From Cyanobacteria bacterium OH_PDB_112 (GTDB lineage Bacteria; Cyanobacteriota; Vampirovibrionia; Gastranaerophilales; CAJFVJ01), in NCBI GenBank assembly GCA_023457295.1, contig JAEWLZ010000239.1:1-10666 (forward strand): a stretch of DNA of 10,666 nucleotides. Direction: 5' to 3'. Every line of letters begins with the position of its first letter. Within the stretch, counting starts at the first letter, position 1. This document shows positions 1 to 6,027 of the stretch, piece after piece. The notes below the pieces were generated by a model. That model worked only from the letters and a program-made list of their open reading frames with translations. It was not told the DNA's origin and made no database searches. Position numbers and translations under genes: made by a program.

Positions 1-91
1 GCTCCGGAGTGGCAAAAATTTCATCCCGCATAGTCCAAAAAGAAATTGCGGCTGCTGCCAAAATTATAAAAAAGATTATTTTCTGCTTCAT
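1..91 (-). CDS. N-terminus of an unrecognised membrane-anchored or secreted protein (partial)
   Basis: This is the first 30 codons of a minus-strand gene that leaves the window at position 1. It starts at ATG 91-89, preceded by a GAGGA ribosome binding site (97-101) with a five-base spacer. The visible protein begins MKQKIIFFIILAAAAISF and then becomes polar (WTMRDEIFATPE). A short basic start followed by about 15 hydrophobic residues is the pattern of a signal peptide or an N-terminal membrane anchor, so the rest probably lies outside the cytoplasm. It is 85 bases downstream of the rpaA-like gene on the same strand and could be co-transcribed with it. A sensor kinase is one possibility in this position, but nothing visible supports a kinase. 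Function cannot be assigned from this fragment. Confidence 0.7.
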   Translation of the reverse strand, partial: MKQKIIFFIILAAAAISFWTMRDEIFATPE

Positions 92-96
92 GATTA

Positions 97-101
97 TCCT
101 C
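97..101 (-). promoter_or_regulatory. Ribosome binding site (GAGGA) of the left-edge partial gene
   Basis: GAGGA on the minus strand lies five bases before the ATG at 91-89. It is the main support for treating the truncated left-edge frame as a real gene. Confidence 0.65.
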
Positions 102-176
102 AGGAGTTTTACCTTTTCCCAAATTAATTTCAATAACTGTTTTTTTCAATCCCCGAAAGTTTCTCTGAATGGATAG

Positions 177-881
177 TTATTTTTTACCCTCAGGAAGTAG
201 TCTATAACCGCCTCCATAAATTGTTTCAATATATTGCTTCGGTGTAATTTTTTGTAATTTTGAGCGCAAATGACGAATATGCACCCTAATTGTTTCAACA
301 TCATCATCAGGCTGATAACCCCAAATATCTTGTAAAAGTTTACCAGAAGAGACAGTTGAACCATGATTTTGAACAAGTATATTCAAAATATCAAATTCTA
401 TCGGAGTAAGCTTAACCTCTTCTTCCTGAATTTGAACCGAAAAATTTTCGGGAATAAGGGTAATATCCCCGATAGTTTGAATTTCGCCCCTACCCAAAGA
501 TTCGGGAAGAGATTTTGCTCTTCGCAAAAGAGCCCTTATCCTAAGCTTAAGTTCATCAATTTCAAAAGGTTTCACAAGGTAATCATCAACTCCCGCATCA
601 AAACCTTTTGTCTTGTCGCTCATCATTCCAAGAGCTGTCAACATCAGAACAGGAGTATCTTTTGAGCTTTCATTGTTTCGAATACGATTGGCAACGGTAA
701 ACCCGTCAACTTTTGGCATCATAACATCAAGAATAATAAGGTCAGGATTTTCTTGTTTTACAAGAGCAAAACCTTTAATTCCGTCATCCGCGCAAAAAAC
801 TTCATGTCCTATGAGTTGTAAATTTATTTTAATAAGTTCAAGAATTGCCAAATCATCGTCAATAACAAGTATTTTGCTCAT
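177..881 (-). CDS. rpaA: RpaA-like OmpR/PhoB-family response regulator
   Basis: A 234-residue two-component response regulator. The receiver domain (about 1-120) has the acidic pocket VIDDD (residues 6-10), phosphoacceptor Asp52 in LDVMMPKVDGF, Thr82 and Lys104 in VKPFE. A winged-helix DNA-binding domain (about 135-232) follows, with the recognition region DDDVETIRVHIRHLRSKL and YGGGYRL near the end. The stretches ILVIDDDLAILEL, ADDGIKG, DGFTV, PVLMLTAL and IRVHIRHLR match remembered cyanobacterial RpaA, the output regulator of the Kai clock and a regulator of phycobilisome energy transfer. RpaB differs in the DNA-binding part (VVDVHISRLR), so RpaA is preferred. ATG 881 is chosen because GGAG lies six bases upstream; a GTG at 893 would add four residues but lacks a site of its own. 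The gene is divergent from ssb and upstream of the left-edge fragment. The family is secure; strict orthology and target genes are inferred. Confidence 0.8.
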   Translation of the reverse strand: MSKILVIDDDLAILELIKINLQLIGHEVFCADDGIKGFALVKQENPDLIILDVMMPKVDGFTVANRIRNNESSKDTPVLMLTALGMMSDKTKGFDAGVDDYLVKPFEIDELKLRIRALLRRAKSLPESLGRGEIQTIGDITLIPENFSVQIQEEEVKLTPIEFDILNILVQNHGSTVSSGKLLQDIWGYQPDDDVETIRVHIRHLRSKLQKITPKQYIETIYGGGYRLLPEGKK

Positions 882-887
882 TTGAAA

Positions 888-891
888 CTCC
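888..891 (-). promoter_or_regulatory. Ribosome binding site (GGAG) deciding the rpaA start
   Basis: GGAG on the minus strand is six bases from ATG 881-879. The alternative GTG start at 893-891 overlaps this site, so the ATG is the likelier start, giving MSKILVIDDD at the N-terminus. Confidence 0.6.
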
Positions 892-913
892 ACTCTGCCT
901 GCATTAATATCGT

Positions 914-919
914 ATCATA
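914..919 (-). promoter_or_regulatory. Possible -10 box for the rpaA-like gene
   Basis: TATGAT on the minus strand lies about 33 bases upstream of the chosen ATG. No good -35 hexamer is visible 16-18 bases further upstream, and the region is so AT-rich that such hexamers arise by chance. The call rests mainly on the divergent arrangement, which requires a promoter in this gap. Confidence 0.25.
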
Positions 920-953
920 TAATTTAAAATTTTAAATAATATATTTTTTTGTG

Positions 954-959
954 TATAAT
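954..959 (+). promoter_or_regulatory. Probable -10 box (TATAAT) for ssb and the run that follows
   Basis: A perfect TATAAT lies 43 bases upstream of the ssb ATG in the gap between the divergent rpaA-like gene and ssb. The hexamer 17 bases upstream (TTTAAA, 931-936) resembles TTGACA only weakly. The promoter probably serves ssb and the tightly packed kinase and dehydrogenase genes behind it. Confidence 0.45.
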
Positions 960-1002
960 TCTCTTACCGAGAAATTTTGGTTTAGGCAAAAAAGGAAAAA
1001 TT

Positions 1003-1326
1003 ATGATAAACAGTGTTATTTTAGTAGGCAGAGCCGGACAAGACCCAGAAATGAGATATTTTGAATCAGGCAAAGTTAAAACGACTTTTTCTATTGCCGT
1101 AAGCAGATGGTCAAAAAACGGTGAGATTACAGACTGGTTCAACGTAGAGCTTTGGGATAAACAAGCTGAAGTAGCTGGGCAATACGTAAAAAAAGGGTCA
1201 CTAATAGCACTGGAAGGACGACTCGCTTTGGACAAATGGTCAGGAAAAGACGGTGTAGAACGTGAAAGAGCAGTTGTCAGAGCAAGCAATTTAAGACTTT
1301 TGGGCAGCAAAAAAGATCAGGGTTAA
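1003..1326 (+). CDS. ssb: Single-stranded DNA-binding protein, short cyanobacterial type
   Basis: A 107-residue protein consisting of a single OB fold. It coats single-stranded DNA in replication, recombination and repair, normally as a tetramer. The start MINSVILVGRAGQDPEMRYF, the core DWFNVELWDKQAEVA (44-58), YVKKGSLIALEGRL (61-74) and the final LLGSK are diagnostic. Trp45, Phe46 and Trp51 are plausible DNA-stacking residues. The protein ends at SKKDQG: the Gly/Pro-rich linker and acidic DDDIPF-like tip of most bacterial SSBs are absent, as in the short cyanobacterial SSBs I recall. The start is ATG 1003 with AAGGAA seven bases upstream; an in-frame TTG at 949 lies before the -10 box and is rejected. 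Three bases separate it from the kinase gene, so the two are probably co-transcribed. Confidence 0.93.
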   Translation: MINSVILVGRAGQDPEMRYFESGKVKTTFSIAVSRWSKNGEITDWFNVELWDKQAEVAGQYVKKGSLIALEGRLALDKWSGKDGVERERAVVRASNLRLLGSKKDQG

Positions 1327-1329
1327 AAA

Positions 1330-2619
1330 ATGGCATTGCAAGCAGATTCAATCGGAATTATCGCAGATGACCTTACAGGGGCTAATGATACTGGCTTACA
1401 GTTTTATTTGCAAGGCTGTAATACTCAAATTTTGTTTGACACAACAGGAGAATTCAATAATAAATTCTCACAAGCTTGGGCAATTTCAACAGAAACCCGA
1501 AATATTCTGCCTGAACGTGCCGCTGAAAAAGTTTTTGACACCACTAAAAACTTTTTGAATAATTTGAACGCAGAATATATTTACAAAAAAATCGACTCTA
1601 CTCTTCGAGGAAATATAGCTGTTGAAATTCTTGCAATACTTGAAGCCACAAACTACGATGCGGCGATAATCCTACCTGCTTTCCCTCAAGAATCAAGAAC
1701 AACCGTAGGCGGCTATCACCTTCTAAAAGGTATGCCTCTTGAGCGTACCGAATTTGCACGTGACCCCAGAAACCCTATTTTTGAATCACATATCCCGACT
1801 TTGCTAAAATCTCAAATTGAAGACAAATCTTTAGTCGGGCTTATAGAATTTAAAACCGTAGGAAAAGGTGCCGGCCCTATATTGCATGAATTGAATGAAC
1901 TTATAAATGAAGGTAAAAAACTAATAGTTGTAGACTCTTTATCGACTACCGATATGGAACAAGTAGCACTTGCTATTCGTAAATCTTCTTTTAATATTTT
2001 GCCTTGCGGTTCAGCTGGCTTAGCACAAGTTTTGGCAAAAGAATGGTTTCCTGATTTAAATTATCAGCATATTGCAAAAACAATTCCCGAAATGCCTATT
2101 TTGGTGGTATCAGGCTCTGCTACAAACATTACCAAAACTCAAATGCTAAAGCTTGAGGAAGAAGAAGATTTAGACCCTTACTTCATAAAAATTACTCCGG
2201 ATAAACTTTTGGACGAACTTTATGAAGATTTAACAGAGAGAATTTTAAATAATTTAGGCAAAAAAAATACCGTTGTTTTACAAGCCAGCCAATTTGAAAA
2301 TGAAGAAGTTAAAAACTTTTTGGCGGAAAAAGGTCTTACATCAGAAAAAATACCGGGACTTTTAACAGATTATCTTGCGGATTTAACTCGAAAAGTTGTT
2401 GCGCAAAGAGAAGTTATACTTGTACTTGTAGGCGGTGAAACATCTTACAAATGCTGTAATGCTATTTCCAGTCGCAATCTTCAAATCATTGACGAAGTAG
2501 AACCCGCAATTCCTTTATGTATGGACCATAAAGCTCAATGGATTGTGACAAAATCAGGAAATCTCGGCAATCCTAAAACTCTTGTGAATATTTTAAGGTA
2601 TTTTGAACAACATGTCTAA
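1330..2619 (+). CDS. dtnK: Four-carbon acid-sugar kinase (DUF1537 family; D-threonate/D-erythronate kinase-like)
   Basis: A 429-residue, full-length member of the DUF1537 (SBD_N plus nucleotide-binding C-terminal) kinases, which phosphorylate the terminal hydroxyl of acid sugars such as D-threonate, D-erythronate or 3-oxo-tetronates with ATP. The sugar-binding half shows IIADDLTGANDTG (10-22), KIDSTLRGN (87-95) and PAFPQESR (116-123), then EFARDPRNP. The nucleotide-binding half shows CGSAGLA (226-232), VVSGSAT (259-265), GGETS (368-372) and KSGNLGNP (408-415). Family members usually have PAFPxxGR, so the Ser before Arg123 is a departure. An AGGG site at 1319-1322, inside the end of ssb, serves the ATG at 1330, so translation may be coupled to ssb. 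It overlaps a PdxA-family dehydrogenase, the usual partner in threonate or erythronate breakdown. The symbol is by analogy; the true substrate cannot be read from sequence. Confidence 0.85.
   Translation: MALQADSIGIIADDLTGANDTGLQFYLQGCNTQILFDTTGEFNNKFSQAWAISTETRNILPERAAEKVFDTTKNFLNNLNAEYIYKKIDSTLRGNIAVEILAILEATNYDAAIILPAFPQESRTTVGGYHLLKGMPLERTEFARDPRNPIFESHIPTLLKSQIEDKSLVGLIEFKTVGKGAGPILHELNELINEGKKLIVVDSLSTTDMEQVALAIRKSSFNILPCGSAGLAQVLAKEWFPDLNYQHIAKTIPEMPILVVSGSATNITKTQMLKLEEEEDLDPYFIKITPDKLLDELYEDLTERILNNLGKKNTVVLQASQFENEEVKNFLAEKGLTSEKIPGLLTDYLADLTRKVVAQREVILVLVGGETSYKCCNAISSRNLQIIDEVEPAIPLCMDHKAQWIVTKSGNLGNPKTLVNILRYFEQHV
2595..2598 (+). promoter_or_regulatory. Ribosome binding site AAGG with ambiguous start for the PdxA-like gene
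   Basis: AAGG inside the end of the kinase gene lies four bases before an in-frame TTG (2603) and 13 bases before the ATG (2612). Neither spacing is ideal. The ATG gives MSKIAITLGDP, which starts where PdxA proteins normally start, so it is preferred; coupling to termination of the kinase gene could explain the long spacer. Confidence 0.4.
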
Positions 2620-3565
2620 AATAGCCATAACTCTCGGAGATCCCTGCTCTATCGGCACAGAAATTACACGAAAAGCTCTTTATGAACTTTCAGTGGAAAG
2701 AAAAATTGATTTATCAAAATTTATTATCATAGGAAACCGCAATGTTTTCGGTGAAGTACCAGAAAATATTGAATTTATTGATATTCCTTCAAAATATAAA
2801 TTCTTTTTCGGAAAACCTTCTAAAGAAAGTGGTGAAGTAGCTTTTAACTCTGTTAAAAAAGCTATTGACCTTGCACAAGCCGGTATTATACAAGGTATTG
2901 TCACAGCCCCTATTTCCAAATCCGCCATAAACCTTGCAGGATATAATTTTTCGGGACATACAGAGATTTTCAACAAATACCTTTCCTCAGAAGGAGAGGC
3001 TCAAATGCTTTTTGTAACCGAAAATTTTAGAGTTTTACTTTTAACAAGACATATTCCTATTGCAGAAGTTCCTACAATTCTTACAAAAAATTTTATTGAG
3101 GAAGAAATTGAAAAACTGCACAAATCTTTACAAAAACTAGGAATAAAATTCCCTAAAATAGCCCTTTGCGGACTAAATCCTCATGCAGGAGAAGAGGGTT
3201 TACTAGGACAAGAAGAACAAAAAGAATTCTTACCCGCCATAAAATCAATTCGCAAAAAAGGAATTGACATTGAAGGAGTTTTCGCCGCGGATATGTTATT
3301 TGCAAAAGCCGCTAAAGCTTATAAAAAAAGGGGGCGACAGCCCTATGACTGCTATGCTGCGACATACCATGACCAAGGTCTTTGCGCAGTCAAAATTTTA
3401 GATTTGGAAAAAACGGTAAATGTCACAACAGGACTTGATGTCCTCCGCACTTCTCCCGCGCACGGCACAGCTTTTGACATAGCAGGAAAAAACATTGCAT
3501 CGGCAGAAAGTATGAAACAGGCTATTTTATTTGCTTACAAAAATGGGTTAATGAAGAATTATTAA
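2612..3565 (+). CDS. pdxA2: PdxA-family dehydrogenase, probably 4-phospho-D-threonate/D-erythronate 3-dehydrogenase
   Basis: A 317-residue NAD-dependent dehydrogenase of the PdxA family. Family members oxidise 4-phosphohydroxy-L-threonine in vitamin B6 synthesis (PdxA) or 4-phospho-D-threonate/erythronate to dihydroxyacetone phosphate and CO2 (PdxA2). Visible motifs are VTAPISK, GHTE (His116), the three expected metal ligands His147 (TRHIPI), His191 (GLNPHAGE) and His253 (ATYHDQG), and RTSPAHGTAFDIAG (Arg279, His284). The opening GDPCSIGTE differs from the usual GDPAGIGPE at three positions. The gene overlaps the acid-sugar kinase by eight bases, which argues for the PdxA2 role: the kinase would supply the phosphorylated substrate. 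No other vitamin B6 gene is in the window to test the PdxA alternative. The family is certain; the choice of substrate is inferred from the neighbour. Confidence 0.85.
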   Translation: MSKIAITLGDPCSIGTEITRKALYELSVERKIDLSKFIIIGNRNVFGEVPENIEFIDIPSKYKFFFGKPSKESGEVAFNSVKKAIDLAQAGIIQGIVTAPISKSAINLAGYNFSGHTEIFNKYLSSEGEAQMLFVTENFRVLLLTRHIPIAEVPTILTKNFIEEEIEKLHKSLQKLGIKFPKIALCGLNPHAGEEGLLGQEEQKEFLPAIKSIRKKGIDIEGVFAADMLFAKAAKAYKKRGRQPYDCYAATYHDQGLCAVKILDLEKTVNVTTGLDVLRTSPAHGTAFDIAGKNIASAESMKQAILFAYKNGLMKNY

Positions 3566-3626
3566 AATATGGAAATTCTATCCCGTACATGGTAAAAGTA
3601 AATATAGATATTGTGGAGAATTTAAA

Positions 3627-3908
3627 GTGATTACCAAAAAAGATGTTGAACACGTTGCAAAACTTGCACGTATTGAAATAACCGAAGAAGAAAAAGAAAA
3701 ATTCACAAAACAACTAGGCGATGTTATTAAGCATGTTAATCAACTTAATGAAGTTGATACAACAGGTGTTGAGCCGATGGCGCATGCTTATCCGCTTTTT
3801 AATGTTATGCGCGAAGACGAAGTAAAATATGGCAATACAAGAGAGGAGCTTCTAAAAAATGCTCCTGAAGAAGAGGATTCCTTCTTCAAAGTCCCCAAAA
3901 TACATTAA
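3627..3908 (+). CDS. gatC: Aspartyl/glutamyl-tRNA(Asn/Gln) amidotransferase subunit C
   Basis: A 93-residue protein, the usual GatC length. GatC is the small stabilising subunit of the GatCAB amidotransferase, which converts Glu-tRNA(Gln) and/or Asp-tRNA(Asn) to the correctly charged tRNAs. The start MITKKDVEHVAKLARIEIT, the helical middle with FTKQLGDVIKHVNQLNEVDT, VEPMAHAYPLFNVMREDEV and the ending EEDSFFKVPKIH are typical, the last matching the conserved FxVPKI end. Translation starts at GTG 3627 with GGAG eight bases upstream. It lies 61 bases after the PdxA-like gene and 19 before pyrG on the same strand. gatA and gatB are not next to it, so the complex must be assembled from separate loci. 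Confidence 0.93.
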   Translation: MITKKDVEHVAKLARIEITEEEKEKFTKQLGDVIKHVNQLNEVDTTGVEPMAHAYPLFNVMREDEVKYGNTREELLKNAPEEEDSFFKVPKIH

Positions 3909-3927
3909 AATTTTTAGAGGAAAAAAA

Positions 3928-5535
3928 ATGAGTACAAAATATATTTTCGTGACCGGAGGTGTCGTAAGCTCTTTAGGAAAGGGTATCGTAGCCGCCTCTC
4001 TCGGTAAGCTTTTGACTGCAAGAAATTACAGCGTCAAAATCCAAAAATTTGACCCTTACATAAATGTTGACCCCGGCACAATGAGTCCTTTTCAACATGG
4101 AGAGGTTTTTGTAACAGATGACGGGGCGGAAACAGACCTTGACCTAGGGCACTATGAAAGATTTACAAATACAAGCCTTTCAAAAGCAAATAACGTAACT
4201 TCAGGGAGCGTCTATCTTAGCGTAATCAACAAAGAACGCCGCGGAGACTACCTCGGAGCAACTGTTCAAACAATTCCGCATATAACAAATGAAATCAAAA
4301 GCAGAATCAAAGAAGCTTCAAAGTCAAATCCTGATTTTCTTATTTGTGAAATCGGCGGAACCGTAGGAGACATCGAAGGATTACCTTTTATCGAAGCTAT
4401 TCGTCAATTTCGTTTTGACGTCGGTGTGGAAAATGTAATTTATGTCCATGTAACTCTTTTACCTTATCTTGGAACAGCGGGAGAGCTTAAAACAAAACCT
4501 TCGCAACACAGCGTAAATACTCTCAGAAGCTACGGTGTTCAGCCGGACTTTTTGGTTTGCCGAACACAAATGTCTATTCCCGATACAGAAAAAGCAAAAC
4601 TGGCTTTATTTACAAACGTAGCCACAGATGCTGTTATAGAGTGCCGTGACCTTAATACAATTTATGAAGTTCCGATTGCTCTTGAAGCTCAAAAATTTGC
4701 GTCTTTGATTTTAAAACGCTTTAACTTAAAAGACAAAGCACCTGATTTAAAAGCGTGGACTGATATGCTTAACAAAATAAAAAACCCTGCAAAAACCCTT
4801 AAAATAGGTATTGCCGGCAAATATACAAAGCTTTCCGACGCATATATTTCGGTAGTCGAATCCTTAAAACATGCGGGAGCTAAATTCAACTCAAAAGTTG
4901 AAATAGAATTTGTCTCAGCAGAAGAATGTCTTGATATGGAAAAAACCGCAAAAGTTCTTGAAGGTCTTGATGCGGTAGTTGTTCCGGGTGGGTTTGGTAT
5001 TCGTGGAATAGAAGGTAAAGTAAATGTAATACGTTATGCCCGCGAAAATAATCTTCCGTTCTTGGGACTTTGTCTTGGCATGCAATGTGCCGTAATCGAA
5101 TATGCAAGAAATGTAGCAGGACTTGACGGCGCAAACAGTTCTGAATTTGATGAAAGCTGTGAACATCCCGTAATAGCACTTATGTCAGAACAGGAGGATG
5201 TTCAAGATTATGGCGGAACAATGCGTTTGGGCGCTTATGACTGCCACTTGCAAAAGAATACCAAGACTCATAAAGTTTATGGGTCAGATGTAATTTCTGA
5301 GCGTCATCGTCACAGGTACGAGGTAAACAACAAATATCGAGGACTTTTATCCGAAAAAGGACTTGTTTTCGCGGGACTTTCCCCTGACTCAAAACTTGTA
5401 GAAATTATAGAGCTTCCTCAAAATGACTGGTTTGTTGCATCACAATTCCATCCGGAATTCAAATCACGCCCCGAAAAACCTCATCCTTTGTTTGTGGGGC
5501 TTGTTGAAGCAGCGGTTAAAAACATCGAAAAATAG
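3928..5535 (+). CDS. pyrG: CTP synthase
   Basis: A 535-residue, full-length CTP synthase. It aminates UTP to CTP with ATP and ammonia taken from glutamine, the last step of pyrimidine nucleotide synthesis. The N-terminal synthetase domain opens with YIFVTGGVVSSLGKG (5-19, nucleotide-binding loop) and continues with KFDPYINVDPGTMSPFQHGE, DDGAETDLDLGHYERF and QHSVNTLRSYGVQPD. The C-terminal class I glutamine amidotransferase domain has PGGFGIRG (oxyanion-hole region), nucleophile Cys382 in LGLCLGMQ, and His508/Glu510 in FHPEF. ATG 3928 is chosen because AGAGG (3916-3920) lies seven bases upstream and the protein then begins at the usual family start; the open frame upstream lies inside gatC. 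CTP synthase is normally controlled by GTP activation and CTP inhibition; no attenuator is visible in the 19-base gap before it. Confidence 0.97.
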   Translation: MSTKYIFVTGGVVSSLGKGIVAASLGKLLTARNYSVKIQKFDPYINVDPGTMSPFQHGEVFVTDDGAETDLDLGHYERFTNTSLSKANNVTSGSVYLSVINKERRGDYLGATVQTIPHITNEIKSRIKEASKSNPDFLICEIGGTVGDIEGLPFIEAIRQFRFDVGVENVIYVHVTLLPYLGTAGELKTKPSQHSVNTLRSYGVQPDFLVCRTQMSIPDTEKAKLALFTNVATDAVIECRDLNTIYEVPIALEAQKFASLILKRFNLKDKAPDLKAWTDMLNKIKNPAKTLKIGIAGKYTKLSDAYISVVESLKHAGAKFNSKVEIEFVSAEECLDMEKTAKVLEGLDAVVVPGGFGIRGIEGKVNVIRYARENNLPFLGLCLGMQCAVIEYARNVAGLDGANSSEFDESCEHPVIALMSEQEDVQDYGGTMRLGAYDCHLQKNTKTHKVYGSDVISERHRHRYEVNNKYRGLLSEKGLVFAGLSPDSKLVEIIELPQNDWFVASQFHPEFKSRPEKPHPLFVGLVEAAVKNIEK

Positions 5536-5560
5536 TTTTTACGCAAAATAGATGTTTTTT
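5518..5560 (+). terminator. Possible weak terminator-like hairpin at the end of pyrG
   Basis: A nine-base inverted repeat (AAAAACATC, 5518-5526; GATGTTTTT, 5551-5559) spans the pyrG stop codon. A small nested hairpin (five A, TAG, five T; 5528-5540) lies in the loop, and a run of six T ends at 5560. The stem is AT-rich and the T run is part of the stem, so this is a poor match to a classical intrinsic terminator and may be chance in AT-rich DNA. Confidence 0.25.
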
Positions 5561-5576
5561 ATAAATTATATTGAAC

Positions 5577-5601
5577 TTATTTTGAAAAAATCTCAAAATA
5601 A
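5577..5601. repeat. Perfect nine-base inverted repeat upstream of cdd
   Basis: TTATTTTGA (5577-5585) and TCAAAATAA (5593-5601) are exact reverse complements around a seven-base spacer, in the 96-base gap between pyrG and cdd. It is flanked by two copies of ATAAATTATA (5561-5570 and 5598-5607), the second overlapping its right arm. No T tract follows, so it is not an obvious terminator; it could be an operator for cdd or simply low-complexity AT sequence. Confidence 0.4.
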
Positions 5602-5631
5602 ATTATAAATTATTTTTAAGAAAGAGATTTT

Positions 5632-6024
5632 ATGAAAAATAAAGATTTAATAGAATTGGCAAAAACAGCTTCTCAAAAAGCTTATGCACCTTATTCAAAT
5701 TTTTTGGTAGGCGCTGCTGTTTTATTTAAAAATGGTGAAATCATAACAGGCTGTAATGTCGAAAACGCAAGTTATGGACTGTCTTTATGCGCAGAAAGAA
5801 ATGCTCTTTCATCAGCAATTGCAAAAGGTATAGATTCTGACATCTCAAAAATAGCTATTTATAGCCCTAATGCTAATCAATGTTATCCCTGCGGAGCTTG
5901 CAGACAATGGATAAAAGAATTTTCAAAAGATGCAATTATTGTAGTACAGGATGGCGAAAATTTTAAAGAAATTAAAATTTCAGAACTTTTACCATACAGT
6001 TTTGATAAAGACATTTTGGGATAA
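5632..6024 (+). CDS. cdd: Cytidine deaminase
   Basis: A 130-residue cytidine deaminase of the small homotetrameric class. It hydrolyses cytidine and deoxycytidine to uridine and deoxyuridine in pyrimidine salvage. The substrate-binding part PYSNFLVGAAV (20-30) and NVENASYGLSLCAERNA (42-58) is followed by PCGACRQ (86-92). The zinc ligands are Cys53, Cys87 and Cys90, and Glu55 is the catalytic proton shuttle; all are present. The length matches the short form (about 130 residues) rather than the duplicated enterobacterial form. It starts at ATG 5632 behind a purine-rich AAGAAAGAG stretch that is only a modest ribosome binding site. It follows pyrG, which makes CTP, on the same strand after a 96-base gap, so it may have its own promoter. 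Its stop codon is three bases from that of convergent mutS. Confidence 0.95.
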   Translation: MKNKDLIELAKTASQKAYAPYSNFLVGAAVLFKNGEIITGCNVENASYGLSLCAERNALSSAIAKGIDSDISKIAIYSPNANQCYPCGACRQWIKEFSKDAIIVVQDGENFKEIKISELLPYSFDKDILG

Positions 6025-6027
6025 AAA

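Noticed and set aside
174..184. Inverted repeat AATAACT/AGTTATT around the end of the rpaA-like gene as a terminator
   Set aside because: Only seven AT-rich base pairs with a loop of about 36 bases and no suitable T tract on the minus strand.
882..893. GTG at 893-891 as the start of the rpaA-like gene
   Set aside because: It overlaps the GGAG site that serves ATG 881 and has no good site of its own; response regulators normally begin close to the ILVIDDD strand.
949..1002. TTG at 949 as an earlier ssb start
   Set aside because: It lies before the TATAAT at 954-959 and has no ribosome binding site; the OB fold begins properly at ATG 1003.
2603..2611. TTG at 2603 as the PdxA-like start
   Set aside because: Possible from spacing to AAGG, but it adds only three residues (MNN), and family members start at the MSKIAIT-like strand. 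Kept as a note on the ribosome binding site feature.
3566..3626. Promoter between the PdxA-like gene and gatC
   Set aside because: TATAGA at 3604-3609 is the best hexamer, but it has no -35 partner, and such hexamers are expected by chance here.
3859..3927. Upstream extension of pyrG into gatC
   Set aside because: These codons overlap gatC in another frame; AGAGG and the conserved family start place the true start at 3928.
4886..5179. Open frame on the minus strand inside the CTP synthase gene
   Set aside because: It lies opposite a strongly conserved coding region, lacks a ribosome binding site and has no recognisable protein features; it is a coding shadow.
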